From NCBI RefSeq assembly GCF_016918765.2, contig NZ_CP092104.1, positions 248,001 to 312,000 of the forward strand: 64,000 nucleotides of DNA, written 5' to 3'. Positions 6,985 to 16,298 of the stretch are shown here, in pieces. The position numbers and the translations under genes were made by a program. This DNA comes from Flagellatimonas centrodinii. Its GTDB lineage: Bacteria > Pseudomonadota > Gammaproteobacteria > Nevskiales > Nevskiaceae. Each line of letters opens with the position of its first letter. Positions within the stretch are counted from its first letter, which is position 1. The notes below the pieces were generated by a model, which did not search any database, was not told where the DNA came from, and saw only the letters and a list, made by a program, of their open reading frames with translations.

Positions 6985-8307
6985 ATGTCGCTCCCTGCCG
7001 CCCTTCCTGCTGACGACGTCGCCGCGCTGTGCATGGCGGTGACCCCGCTGCGCCCGGAGATGACCATCGACGCCGCCGCCGAGCGGCTGCTGGCCAGCGA
7101 GAACGCGGGCCTGCTGTGCCTGCCGGTGGTACGCGACGAGGTGGTGATCGGCACCCTCAGCCGTCACGCACTCAATGGCGTGTTCCTGCGGCGCTTCGGG
7201 CGCGAGCTGTACGGCAGCCGGCCGGTGACATCGTTGATGAATACCGAGCCGCTGATGGTGCCGCTGGACATGCCGTTGGAGCAGGCCGCCGCACAGGTCA
7301 GCGCCCGTATCGGCTCCCCGCTGACCGAGGATTTCGCCATCACCGCCGATGGACGCTATCGCGGCATGGGGGTGGTGCTCGATCTGCTCGCCGCCATCCG
7401 CGCCCGCGCCGACGCCAGCGCGGCGCAACTGGCACGGGCGTTCACCGAGCTCAAGCAATCGCAGGCGGCGCTGGTGCAAAGCGAAAAGATGGCCTCGCTG
7501 GGGCAGATGGTGGCCGGCGTCGCCCACGAGATCAACACGCCGCTGGGCTATGTGCGCAACAACGTCGAGATGGTACAGGGGGTATTCGGCGAGCTGGCCG
7601 ACGCGGTGCGGCAGATGGATGCCCTCGGGCGCATGTTTGCCGACCCGGGGGTGGACGAGACCGATCTCGGCGCGCAGATCGGCACGGTGTCGGCCCTGGC
7701 CGCCGACCTCGCCGGCAGCGGCGTGGTGGAGGATGCCCGCGCACTGTTCGACGACACCCTGTTCGGCGTCGACCAGATCCGCGACCTGGTGGTCAACCTG
7801 CGCAATTTCTCGCGACTGGACCAGTCGCGCCTGGCCGAGGTGTCACTGAATGACTGTCTCGACCAGACCCTGATGATCGCCAACAACGTGATCAAGGGTC
7901 GGCTGGAGGTCGTCAAGCGTTATGCCGATGCGCCGGTGGTGAGCTGCTCGCCGTCGCAGATCAACCAGGTGCTGCTCAACCTCATCACCAATGCCGCCCA
8001 GGCAGTGCCCGAGGTGGGCGGCAAGCTGTTGCTGAAGACCGAGGTCGAGCCGGACTGGGTGCATGTCAGCGTGCAGGACAACGGCAAGGGCATCGCCCCG
8101 GAGCACCTCGAGAAGATTTTCGATCCCTTCTTCACCACCAAGCCGGTCGGCCAGGGCACTGGCCTCGGGTTGTCGATCAGCTTCCAGATCGTCGACGCCC
8201 ATGGCGGCCGTCTGCAGGTGGCGTCGAAGCCGGGCATCGGCACCCGCTTCGTGCTCAGCCTGCCCCGGCGCGCCACCATCACGCCGTCGGAGCGCGTTGC
8301 CGCATGA
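6985..8307 (+). CDS. CBS-domain sensor histidine kinase
   Basis: A 440-residue soluble histidine kinase. Residues about 10-130 resemble a CBS pair (AVTPLRPEMTIDAAAERLL, PVTSLMNTEPLMVPLD), which commonly senses adenine nucleotides. A coiled linker follows. The H box is VAGVAHEINTPLGYVRNN, with the phosphoacceptor His; the ATPase has the N box LLNLITNAAQA, G1 DNGKGI, the F box FDPFFTTK and G2 GQGTGLGLS. No membrane segments are present, so sensing is cytoplasmic. The ATG at 6985 follows CGGAGCGC. The gene overlaps the response regulator by four bases, and the two certainly form one system. Confidence 0.9.
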   Translation: MSLPAALPADDVAALCMAVTPLRPEMTIDAAAERLLASENAGLLCLPVVRDEVVIGTLSRHALNGVFLRRFGRELYGSRPVTSLMNTEPLMVPLDMPLEQAAAQVSARIGSPLTEDFAITADGRYRGMGVVLDLLAAIRARADASAAQLARAFTELKQSQAALVQSEKMASLGQMVAGVAHEINTPLGYVRNNVEMVQGVFGELADAVRQMDALGRMFADPGVDETDLGAQIGTVSALAADLAGSGVVEDARALFDDTLFGVDQIRDLVVNLRNFSRLDQSRLAEVSLNDCLDQTLMIANNVIKGRLEVVKRYADAPVVSCSPSQINQVLLNLITNAAQAVPEVGGKLLLKTEVEPDWVHVSVQDNGKGIAPEHLEKIFDPFFTTKPVGQGTGLGLSISFQIVDAHGGRLQVASKPGIGTRFVLSLPRRATITPSERVAA

Positions 8308-9230
8308 ACCCGAAACCGTCCCTGATTCTGGTCGATGATGAGGAGCGCATCCTGCGTTCCCTCGGCATGCTGTTCCGTGCCCGCTACGACATCCGCATGA
8401 CCACCGACGCCCGCGAGGCGCTGCGCTGGGTCGACGAACGCCCGCCGGACGTGATCGTCTCCGATCAGCGCATGCCGCTGATGACCGGCGCGACCTTGCT
8501 GCGCCAGGCCCGTTTGCGGGCGCCCGACACCATGCGGGTGCTGCTCACCGGCTATTCCGAGCTGGATGCAGTGGTGGCGAGCGTCAACGAAGGCGAGATC
8601 TTCCGCTTCGTGCAGAAGCCCTGGGATGCCGAGGACCTGCGCAGCACCGTGGCACAGGCCGCCGACATCGCTCGCGCGCTGCGCACCGCACCGGCCGCCA
8701 CGGCGCTGCCGGTGACCCCGAGGGCGGCCATCGGGCCGGCGGTACTGGTGGTGGAGGACGATGTCACGGTGGTGCAGGAGGTACGGGAGATTCTGCCGGC
8801 GGTGACCGTCCATTGGGCCCGTTCGATCGACGAGGCGCTACCGCTCATCGATGCCCATCCGATCGGGGTGATCGTCTCGGAGCTGCGGGTGGCCGGCAGC
8901 AACGTCGGCGCCTTCCTGAAGTTGCTGAAGCGCGAACACCCGGACATCGTCAGCATCGTCCTGACGCCATTTCAGGATGTTTCGGTGTTCATCGGGCTGA
9001 TCAACCAGGGCCAGGTCTATCGTCTGTTGCCGAAACCGGTGCGGCGGGGCCCGCTGGGCATGAGTTTGGCCAGCGCGCTGCGCCACCATCAGGCCCTGCG
9101 CGATGCCCCAGCCCTGCGCCAGGCCCACGCGGTCGAGCCGATACGCGACAGTGCCGAGGCCTCGGTGGCGCAACGGGTGATGGGCGTGCTTTCTCGGCTG
9201 CGGGGTCGGACGGTTCCGGTCGCCCGCTGA
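8304..9230 (+). CDS. response regulator with two receiver domains, second one degenerate
   Basis: A 308-residue protein without a DNA-binding domain. Receiver 1 (residues 5-120) is complete: acidic pair in LVDDEERIL, phosphoacceptor Asp in VIVSDQRMP, then LLTGY and the lysine in FVQKPW. Receiver 2 (about 148-265) keeps VVEDD and LLPKP but has Glu where the phosphoacceptor Asp should be (VIVSELRVAG), so it may mimic a constantly phosphorylated state. The last 40 residues are unstructured or helical. It resembles regulators that act through protein contacts rather than DNA. It is coupled to the kinase gene by an ATGA overlap. Confidence 0.88.
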   Translation: MNPKPSLILVDDEERILRSLGMLFRARYDIRMTTDAREALRWVDERPPDVIVSDQRMPLMTGATLLRQARLRAPDTMRVLLTGYSELDAVVASVNEGEIFRFVQKPWDAEDLRSTVAQAADIARALRTAPAATALPVTPRAAIGPAVLVVEDDVTVVQEVREILPAVTVHWARSIDEALPLIDAHPIGVIVSELRVAGSNVGAFLKLLKREHPDIVSIVLTPFQDVSVFIGLINQGQVYRLLPKPVRRGPLGMSLASALRHHQALRDAPALRQAHAVEPIRDSAEASVAQRVMGVLSRLRGRTVPVAR

Positions 9231-9298
9231 TCAATCGGCTGACGCCGCGGGTTCAGCGGCTTTGTTACACTCGGATCGCTTCCCGAGTCGGCTAAAAC

Positions 9299-9874
9299 AT
9301 GAATGTTCGCTTCGCGTTCCAGGCGTCATCCGCTGGTCTCATCACGGCTGTGTCCGCCCTGCTGCTCGCCCCTCTGGCGTCGGCGGGAGCGCCCGAGCGC
9401 GTCGAACTGGACCGTAGTGTCCAGCAACTACGTGACGAAATCCTGTTGCTGAACAGCCAGGCGCAACAGGTCGAAGATGCCCTGCTGTACCCCGACGCGA
9501 CCCGTACCAGTTTCTATTTCGGCGTCGATATCAGCCCGCTGCTGATCGAGGAGATCGTGATCACCATTGACGACCGCCCCGCCATCACCTATCGGATGGG
9601 CACCGAAGAAGCCACCGCACTGCTCACCAGTGGGGGTCTGCTGCGGGTGGCGCGCGCCAATCTCGACCCCGGAAACCACCAACTGCAGGTCCGGCTGCGC
9701 GGGGCGTATGCGGTTGGCAAGGGTGACGAGCCGTCACCCCCGTTTGAGGGCTTCTACGAATCCAGCTTTGAAAAAGGCCTCAGCCAGGGCGAGGTGGAGC
9801 TGATGCTGACCCGCCCCCGCCGCAGCAATGGCCCCACCCTGGTGTTGCGCGACCTCAAGGCGGTGGCACCGTGA
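9299..9874 (+). CDS. exported protein of unknown function, first gene of the TPR-ExbBD operon
   Basis: A 191-residue protein with a signal peptide (about 1-29, ending LASAGA). A short helix, DRSVQQLRDEILLLNSQAQQ, is followed by a beta-rich domain with IEEIVITIDDRPAITYRM and GNHQLQVRLRG, which looks like an immunoglobulin-like or similar sandwich. I do not recognise the family. It is the first of nine genes that mostly overlap by four bases, so it should serve the same periplasmic machine as the TPR lipoproteins and ExbB/ExbD downstream. The stop overlaps the next start (GTGA). Confidence 0.7.
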   Translation: MNVRFAFQASSAGLITAVSALLLAPLASAGAPERVELDRSVQQLRDEILLLNSQAQQVEDALLYPDATRTSFYFGVDISPLLIEEIVITIDDRPAITYRMGTEEATALLTSGGLLRVARANLDPGNHQLQVRLRGAYAVGKGDEPSPPFEGFYESSFEKGLSQGEVELMLTRPRRSNGPTLVLRDLKAVAP

Positions 9875-11691
9875 GCGGGCGGATGGCGCGCTCCAGCCTG
9901 TGGCTGGCGCTGGGCGCCCTGCTGGCACCGGCCTGGGTGTCGGCGGCGCCGACCGCCTACGTCAGCGGCAGTGCCCAGGACCCGCGCCTGCGGATGGCGC
10001 AGACCCTGGCGGCCGACAAGCGCTACATGAGCGCGATCATGGAATTGCAGGCACTGGCCGGCGAGCGTGCGCCCGAACGGCTGTCGGAAACCTACCAGTG
10101 GCAGCTGGCGGACGCGCTGCTGGCGTTCGCCCTGCGCGACGATGCCGACCGCATCTACCGGGCGCTGGCCGCCACCAGCGAGGACAACACCCGCTGGGCT
10201 GACGCGCAGTTGCGCATGGCCGAGTTCGACTATCAGCGCGACCGCCACGCCGAGGCCACCGACCGGCTCTACGCGGTTCGCGATCAGCTGCCGCAGCGGC
10301 TGGTGCCACGCTGGCAGGACCAGTTGTCACAGGTGCTGCTGTCGCAGGGTCGTTATGCCGAGGCGGTGGAGATCCTGACCGAGCTGGATGAAAGCACGTT
10401 CGGCACCGCCTACAACCGCTACAACCTCGGAGTGGCGCTGCTCAACAGTGGTGAAACCGACCTTGGCCGCGCCCAGCTCGACCGGGTCGGCCGGATGACC
10501 ATCACCTCGCTGGAAGAGCAGGCGCTGCGGGACAAGGCCAATCTGACGCTGGGCTGGCACTTCCTGGAGGAAAAGCTGGGCGGCTCGGCCAAATCCATTT
10601 TTCAGCGGATTCGCGTTGAGGGGCCGTTCTCCAACCGCGCCCTGCTCGGCCTCGGCTGGGCCGAGCTGAGCCCCCGCGGTGAACGGCAGCGCCGGGCCGC
10701 GGATATCGAGGATGAAGATCCTTTTTCCAACTTTTCCACCATCGGCGGCCTGCTGCGTCCCGGCTTTCTGGAACGCGATGTCTACTACCGCGCCGGCTTC
10801 CGCAATTTCCGACTGGTCAAGGTGGCGGAAGAAGAGGAGGAAGGATTGCGTCGTGCCTTGGCGGCCTGGATCGAACTGATCAGCCGCAATCCGCTCGACC
10901 CGGCGGTGCAGGAAGGCTGGCTGGCCATCCCCTATTCGCTCGACAAGCTGGGCGCCCACACCCAGGCGCTGCAGTACTACGAGCGGGCGGTCGAGGAACT
11001 CGAAAAGAACCGCGTCCGGATGCGGGTTGCCATGACCTCCATCGACAGTGGCCGCATGGTGGAGACCATCGTCCGCCGCGACGTCAATGCCGAGTCGGGG
11101 CGTGAATGGGCCCTGAAAGACCTGCCGGACGCGCCGGAAACCTACTATCTGCAGGACCTGCTGGCCGAGCACCGGTTCCAGGAGGCGCTCAAGAATTACC
11201 GTGATCTGCGGCTGCTCGCCCGCAATCTCGAGGGCTGGCGCTCGCGACTGGCCGCGGTGGGCCGCCAGTATCGCGAGAACCCCCGCGATCCGGTTGCACC
11301 GCCCGTGCTGTTCGCCCGCGCCACCGAAGATCGGCTGCCGCCGCGGTTGGAGGGCCTGCGCGTGGACCTGACCCTGGCGCCCCGCCTGCAGGCCCCCGGG
11401 CAGATGACGACGGCACCCGAGGCTGCGCCGATGCCGCCGCTGAGGCTGCGTACGGCGGCCGCGCCGACCCGCTTTGACGGCCCGTATGAGCGCAGCCAGC
11501 GCCTGCTGGAAGATGTGCGCGTACTGCGGATTCAGGTGCAGGCGGCGGCCGATGAGCAGTCACAACTGCTGACCGAGATGAGCCGCAAGGAACTGGAAGG
11601 CCAGCAGAAGATGATCGAGAAGTACCTGGTGGAAGCCCGTTTTGCGCTGGCCCGGCTGTACGACCGCCAACTGAAGGGTGAACTGCAATGA
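9871..11691 (+). CDS. periplasmic TPR protein
   Basis: A 606-residue exported protein. The signal peptide ends near residue 26 (WVSAAP). From about residue 45 to 450 it consists of tetratricopeptide-like helical pairs, for example AEATDRLYAVRDQLPQ and AEAVEILTELDESTFG. The C-terminal third has a Pro/Ala linker and then a long helix (SQLLTEMSRKELEGQQKM) that may be a coiled coil. GTG at 9871 overlaps the upstream stop; ATG at 9883 is an alternative start. In trans-envelope motors, TPR proteins of this kind scaffold partners in the periplasm. The last bases overlap the next gene. Confidence 0.8.
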   Translation: MSGRMARSSLWLALGALLAPAWVSAAPTAYVSGSAQDPRLRMAQTLAADKRYMSAIMELQALAGERAPERLSETYQWQLADALLAFALRDDADRIYRALAATSEDNTRWADAQLRMAEFDYQRDRHAEATDRLYAVRDQLPQRLVPRWQDQLSQVLLSQGRYAEAVEILTELDESTFGTAYNRYNLGVALLNSGETDLGRAQLDRVGRMTITSLEEQALRDKANLTLGWHFLEEKLGGSAKSIFQRIRVEGPFSNRALLGLGWAELSPRGERQRRAADIEDEDPFSNFSTIGGLLRPGFLERDVYYRAGFRNFRLVKVAEEEEEGLRRALAAWIELISRNPLDPAVQEGWLAIPYSLDKLGAHTQALQYYERAVEELEKNRVRMRVAMTSIDSGRMVETIVRRDVNAESGREWALKDLPDAPETYYLQDLLAEHRFQEALKNYRDLRLLARNLEGWRSRLAAVGRQYRENPRDPVAPPVLFARATEDRLPPRLEGLRVDLTLAPRLQAPGQMTTAPEAAPMPPLRLRTAAAPTRFDGPYERSQRLLEDVRVLRIQVQAAADEQSQLLTEMSRKELEGQQKMIEKYLVEARFALARLYDRQLKGELQ

Positions 11692-14528
11692 ACACCCCGA
11701 CCCGTCGCGGGCTCGCGCTGGCCCTGATCCCGTTGGCGCTGTCGGGCTGCGTCAGCCCGCTGGCGTCGAAGATCGACCCGACGCCCGATATCGGCGAGAC
11801 CCTCGGCAAGCGCAAAGCGCCGCTGGAAGAGGTGTTGCCGATCATCCGCTCGGAGCCGATTGCGGCCGATGCCAACAAGGCGATCGAGAACTATCGCAAG
11901 TTGCTGGAACTGCAGAGTGCCGACGACGAAACACGTGACGAATCGCGGCGACGGCTGGCCGACCTGCAGGTGCAGGTGGCCGATGCCGAGGGCAATACCG
12001 AGGCGGTGGAAGGCGACCTGCGCGAATCGCTGAAGCTGTATTCACAGCTGTTGAAGGACAACCCGGACGACCCGGCCAACGATCGCATCCACTACCAGCG
12101 TGCGCGCGCGCTGCAGAACCTCGGGGAAACGCCGGCGGCAATCGATGCCCTGGCGGAGCTGACAACCCGGCACCCCGATTCCCGATTGGTCGGCGATGCC
12201 CGGTTCCGCCGCGGTGAGCTGCTGTTCTTCGAGCGCCGCTATGCCGAAGCCGAAACCGAATACGGCATCGTGCTCGGCATGGGCCCGGACACGCCGTTCT
12301 TCGAGCCGGCCCAGTACAAGTTCGGCTGGTCGCGGTACAAGCAGGGCGACTATGCCGCTGCGGTCGACGTGTTCGTCGACATCCTCGAACGGGTGCTGCC
12401 GGAAGCCGAATACTTCGAACCCAAGCTGGCGCTCGCCCGTGTCACCGGCACCCAGGCCGACTATGCCCGCGACGCCCTGCGCGTGATCAGCCTGTCGTTC
12501 GCCAACCTCGGCGGCGGCATGGCGGCCAACGAATACTTTGCCCGCGAGGGCGATCCGCGCTTCTTCCCGCTGCTCTACGTCGCCCTCGGGGACCAGCTGC
12601 TGGAACGCCAGCGCTACACCGACGCCGCCGAAGCCGCTGCCGCCTTCATTGAGCGGCATCCGCAACATGCCACCGCGCCCGACTTCCAGTCCCGCGTGAT
12701 CACCGCCTATGCCGCAGGCGGATTCAATGACCTGGTGGTCCGCGAAAAGGCCCGCTATGCGGAGGTCTACGACCCAGCGGCGGCCTACTGGGCCGGCAAC
12801 CCGGCCACCAATGTGGTGCTCGGTGAGCTGCGGATTCACCTGGCGGATCTGGCGCGGCATTTCTATGCCAAGGGTCAGCAGGCCCCCGAGGCCGATGCGG
12901 CCGTCGCCCGGGCTGACTTCCTCACCGCTGCGGGCTATTTCCGCCGCATTCTCGAGGTCTATCCGAACGACGGCGAGATTGCCGAAATCAACTTCCTGCT
13001 GGCGGAGTCGCTGCTCAACGGCGGGGAATTGCTGGAAGCGGCCAAGGAATACGCCCGTACCGCCTACGATTATCCGCGCCATGTGCGGGCTGCCGACGCG
13101 GCGCACGCCTCGGTGCTGGCTTATCACGCCCATGCCGACGCCCAACCCGCCGAGGTGCGTGAACCGGCCCTGCGCGAGGCCATCGCGGCGTCGATCCGGT
13201 TTGCCGACACCTACCCGGGGCACGGGCAGCTGCTGCCGGTGCTGACCCGCGCCGCTGAAGACCTCTACGAACTGAAGGACTACGACCAGGCCATCACCCT
13301 GGCTGCCCGGGTGCTCGACTACCCGCCGCCGGTGGACTACCGGCTGCGGCGCAACAGCTGGCGGGTCACCGCCAACAGCCACTTCGCGATGGAGCGCTAC
13401 GCCGACGCCGAGAAAGCCTTCGTCGAGGAGCTGGCACTGGTCACCGCCAAGGCCGAGGAGCGCCCGGAGATCATCGAGCTGCTGGCCGCTGCGGTGTACA
13501 AGCAGGGCGAACGCGCTCGCGACGATGGCGCCCTGCGCCAGGCGGTGTTCCACTTCCTGCGGGTGAAGGAGGTCGCCCCCGAGGCCAGCATCCTGGCGAC
13601 TGCGGACTACGATGGCGCGTCGATGCTGTTCGAACTCGAGGATTGGCCCGAGGCGGCCCGCGAGCTCAATGCATTCCGGGGTCGCTATCCGCAGCATGAA
13701 CTGCTGCCGGATGTCGACAAGAAGCTCGCCGTGGCCTACCAGAACAACGACCAGCCCTTCGAGTCGGCACAGGTCTATGCCCGCATCGCCGAGCGCACCA
13801 CCGAAAGCCCCGCCATCCGCCAGGATGCGGCCTGGCTCGCAGCCACCCTGTTCGACGAAGCCGGTGCCGATGGCGAGATGGCAGCGGCCTACGAGCGCTA
13901 CGTCAGCGCCTGGCCGCGCCCGGTCGACCGGGCGATGACTGCCCGCAGCCGCCTGGTGACACTAACCGCCGGCAACCGCGAGCGTCAGCTGTTCTGGCTG
14001 CGCCAGATCGTGGCGGCCGATGCCGGCGCCGGCGCTGAGCGCACCGACGCCACCCGCCTGAAGGCCGCCGAGTCGTCGTTGGCGATCGGTCGCATGCTGG
14101 CCACCGATACCGACAAGCTGGCGCTGACCCTGCCGATCGAGAACTCACTGCCGCCGCGACGGCAGTCAATGGAGGCGGCGATTCAGTCGCTCACCCAGGC
14201 AGCCGGGTTCGGCTTTGCCGAGGTCACCACCGCCGCCACCTTCGAGCTGGGTCGCCTGTATCAGGGCTTTGCCAAGGCGTTGATCGGCTCGGAGCGACCG
14301 CGCAACCTGGACGCACTGGCGCTGGAGCAGTACGAGCTGTTACTGGAGGAACAGGCATTCCCCTTCGAGGAGCGCGCCATCGAAACCTTCGAGGCCAACC
14401 TCCGGCGTATCCAGCAGGGCCTGTATGACGAGTGGATTCAGAACAGCTACCGCCAGCTGGTGACCATCGCCCCTGCACTGTATGGCCGCGTCGAGCGCGG
14501 AGAGACCGTCTATGAACCGTTCAACTGA
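11688..14528 (+). CDS. large TPR lipoprotein
   Basis: A 946-residue lipoprotein. The lipobox LSGC ends at Cys21 and residue +2 is Val, so outer-membrane sorting is expected. Nearly the whole chain is TPR-like helices (SLKLYSQLLKDNPDDPAN, RFRRGELLFFERRYAEAETE, AKEYARTAYDYPRHVRAADA and many more), which suggests a large solenoid that could span much of the periplasm. Its length is far above a simple YfgL- or BamD-type protein. It overlaps the genes on both sides, so it is made in step with the rest of the operon. It resembles the TPR components of Glt-type gliding machines in kind, but one-to-one assignment is not possible. Confidence 0.82.
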   Translation: MNTPTRRGLALALIPLALSGCVSPLASKIDPTPDIGETLGKRKAPLEEVLPIIRSEPIAADANKAIENYRKLLELQSADDETRDESRRRLADLQVQVADAEGNTEAVEGDLRESLKLYSQLLKDNPDDPANDRIHYQRARALQNLGETPAAIDALAELTTRHPDSRLVGDARFRRGELLFFERRYAEAETEYGIVLGMGPDTPFFEPAQYKFGWSRYKQGDYAAAVDVFVDILERVLPEAEYFEPKLALARVTGTQADYARDALRVISLSFANLGGGMAANEYFAREGDPRFFPLLYVALGDQLLERQRYTDAAEAAAAFIERHPQHATAPDFQSRVITAYAAGGFNDLVVREKARYAEVYDPAAAYWAGNPATNVVLGELRIHLADLARHFYAKGQQAPEADAAVARADFLTAAGYFRRILEVYPNDGEIAEINFLLAESLLNGGELLEAAKEYARTAYDYPRHVRAADAAHASVLAYHAHADAQPAEVREPALREAIAASIRFADTYPGHGQLLPVLTRAAEDLYELKDYDQAITLAARVLDYPPPVDYRLRRNSWRVTANSHFAMERYADAEKAFVEELALVTAKAEERPEIIELLAAAVYKQGERARDDGALRQAVFHFLRVKEVAPEASILATADYDGASMLFELEDWPEAARELNAFRGRYPQHELLPDVDKKLAVAYQNNDQPFESAQVYARIAERTTESPAIRQDAAWLAATLFDEAGADGEMAAAYERYVSAWPRPVDRAMTARSRLVTLTAGNRERQLFWLRQIVAADAGAGAERTDATRLKAAESSLAIGRMLATDTDKLALTLPIENSLPPRRQSMEAAIQSLTQAAGFGFAEVTTAATFELGRLYQGFAKALIGSERPRNLDALALEQYELLLEEQAFPFEERAIETFEANLRRIQQGLYDEWIQNSYRQLVTIAPALYGRVERGETVYEPFN

Positions 14529-15174
14529 TCTGCTGCGGTGGCTGTTGCTGCCCGGCCTGATGCTGGTCCTGGCCGGCTGTGCCGGTCTGGATCGCAAGGA
14601 CGACAGCCCCGAACCGGACACCTCCGTGGAGGCGCCGGAGCCGGTGGTCGAAAAAACACCCGAAGAGCGCTATGCCGATGCGGTGGACCTGATGCGCCGC
14701 AACCAGCTCGACGAAGCCCGGGCCGCCTTCGAGGCCCTGACAGTCGATGCACCCGAGCAGTCCGGCCCCTGGACCAATCTGGGGTTGCTGCACCAGCGCG
14801 CCAAACGACCTGCTGACGCCCGCCGTGCCTTCGAGACCGCCGTGCGCCTGAACCCGGACAACGCCACGGCCTACAACCAGCTCGGCATGGTGTTGCGGGA
14901 AACCGGGCAGTACCCGGCAGCCCGTGCTGCCTATGAATCTGCGCTGACGGCACGCCCCGAGTTCGCGGAGGCCCATCTCAACCTCGGGCTACTGCTCGAC
15001 AGCCACGTTCCCGGCGCGCGTAACGAGGCGCTGGACCACTACCGCCGCTATCTCGAGCTGCAGGGTGGCGATGACCTGCGGGTGCTGGTGTGGATCGCCG
15101 AGATCGAACAGGCGCAGGCTGCTGCAGCGGCGACGACGACAGACGCCTCTGCCGCGGCCGAGGAAACCCCATGA
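14512..15174 (+). CDS. small TPR lipoprotein
   Basis: A 220-residue lipoprotein with lipobox LAGC ending at Cys23 (+2 Ala, outer membrane). Three clear TPR units follow: NQLDEARAAFEALTVD, RPADARRAFETAVRLNPDN and YPAARAAYESALTARPEF, each with the A-A-P spacing of the family. The C-terminus is Ala/Thr-rich. ATG at 14512 lies inside the upstream gene's 3' end (17-base overlap). It is probably an outer-membrane or periplasmic adaptor of the ExbB/ExbD machine. Confidence 0.85.
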   Translation: MNRSTDLLRWLLLPGLMLVLAGCAGLDRKDDSPEPDTSVEAPEPVVEKTPEERYADAVDLMRRNQLDEARAAFEALTVDAPEQSGPWTNLGLLHQRAKRPADARRAFETAVRLNPDNATAYNQLGMVLRETGQYPAARAAYESALTARPEFAEAHLNLGLLLDSHVPGARNEALDHYRRYLELQGGDDLRVLVWIAEIEQAQAAAAATTTDASAAAEETP

Positions 15175-15587
15175 AAGCGCTGCCCCTACTGTTGACCCTG
15201 GGCCTGGTCTGGCCGCTTGCGCTGCCAGCACAGGACGAAGCCCCGGGCGTGGCGACCAGCGGCGACCTGCCGGCGACAGCGACGGCCGAACCGGCACTGC
15301 CGACTGCAGGCGCGGACACTGATGTCGAACCGATGGTGGCCCCAGACCAGAGCGGCACGGTGATCGTCGGCGACCGTGAATCGCCGATCGGGCTGTACAT
15401 CATGCCCTGGCGCAACAGTGCCGCCCGCGCCGACATGGATCGCCCGGTACGCCTTGTGCATTCCGAAATCCTGCCGATCGACGAGCCGGTTTTCGTGCGC
15501 AAGATCGAGTACCACAACGCCCTCTCGGACACCCTGGAGTCGCGCAATATCGTCACCCCGGACGTGCCCGCGGTGGGCACGCCCTGA
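15171..15587 (+). CDS. exported small protein of unknown function
   Basis: A 138-residue protein with a signal peptide (about 1-21, ending ALPAQD), an Ala/Pro-rich low-complexity stretch, and a compact C-terminal part (GESPIGLYIMPWRNSAARAD would begin it, with one residue differing, followed by RLVHSEILPIDEPVFVRKI). The C-terminal segment is the conserved-looking part. I do not recognise the family. It overlaps the TPR lipoprotein by four bases and stands 69 bases before exbB. Confidence 0.65.
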   Translation: MKALPLLLTLGLVWPLALPAQDEAPGVATSGDLPATATAEPALPTAGADTDVEPMVAPDQSGTVIVGDRESPIGLYIMPWRNSAARADMDRPVRLVHSEILPIDEPVFVRKIEYHNALSDTLESRNIVTPDVPAVGTP

Positions 15588-15656
15588 TTCATCCCCTGAA
15601 CATCCAGATTCTTCTTCGGCACCGGCCGAGCCTTTTTCACCCCGAGGACTTCACCC

Positions 15657-16289
15657 ATGCAAGTGTTCACCACCGTGCTTCGCTTCTTCCAGCAAGGCGG
15701 CCCCTTCATGTACCCGCTGCTGATCGTCATGGTCATCGGCCTGGCCATTGCCGCCGAGCGCTGGCTCTATCTCAAGCGTGCGCGCAAGGAAAACCGGGCG
15801 CTGTGGGGCCGCATGCTGCCGCTGCTGAACCAGGGCGACCATGCGGGCGCCGAGCAGCTGGCAGCTGATTCGCAGACCGCCATCGGCCGTGTGCTCGGCT
15901 ACGGTTTGTCGCGCTCCAAGACAGCCGGCACCCGGGCAGAAGTGGAAATGGCGATGGAAGAGTCGCTGATGGAAGTAACACCGCTGCTGGAACGGCGCAC
16001 CCACTATCTCGCCACCTTTGCCAACATCGCCACCCTGATGGGCCTGCTGGGCACCATCATCGGTCTGATCAAGGGCTTTACCGCGGTCGCCAATGTCAAT
16101 CCGGCGGAAAAAGCGGACTTGCTGTCGGCGTCGATTTCGGTGGCGATGAACACCACCGCCTTCGGCCTGATCGTGGCGATTCCGCTGCTGCTGATGCACG
16201 CCGTGCTGCAGTCGACCGCCAACGACCTGATCGACAGTGTCGAAATGGCCGCGATCAAGTTCCTCAACAGCTTCGGCTTCAAGCACTAA
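15657..16289 (+). CDS. exbB: MotA/TolQ/ExbB proton-channel protein
   Basis: A 210-residue inner-membrane protein with three predicted spans: residues 18-38 (FMYPLLIVMVIGLAIAAERW), about 118-145 (IATLMGLLGTIIGLIKGF) and about 165-190 (AFGLIVAIPLLLMHAV). The ExbB signature GLLGTIIGLIKGF followed by ISVAMNTTAFGL is complete, including the conserved Thr residues near the channel. With ExbD it should form a pentameric proton-driven stator. The next two genes encode ExbD-like partners. Confidence 0.92.
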   Translation: MQVFTTVLRFFQQGGPFMYPLLIVMVIGLAIAAERWLYLKRARKENRALWGRMLPLLNQGDHAGAEQLAADSQTAIGRVLGYGLSRSKTAGTRAEVEMAMEESLMEVTPLLERRTHYLATFANIATLMGLLGTIIGLIKGFTAVANVNPAEKADLLSASISVAMNTTAFGLIVAIPLLLMHAVLQSTANDLIDSVEMAAIKFLNSFGFKH

Positions 16290-16298
16290 GGCACCCTG

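Noticed and set aside
12042-13697. 551-codon minus-strand frame
   Set aside because: It lies entirely antisense to the TPR lipoprotein gene; high GC and codon bias open the opposite frame.
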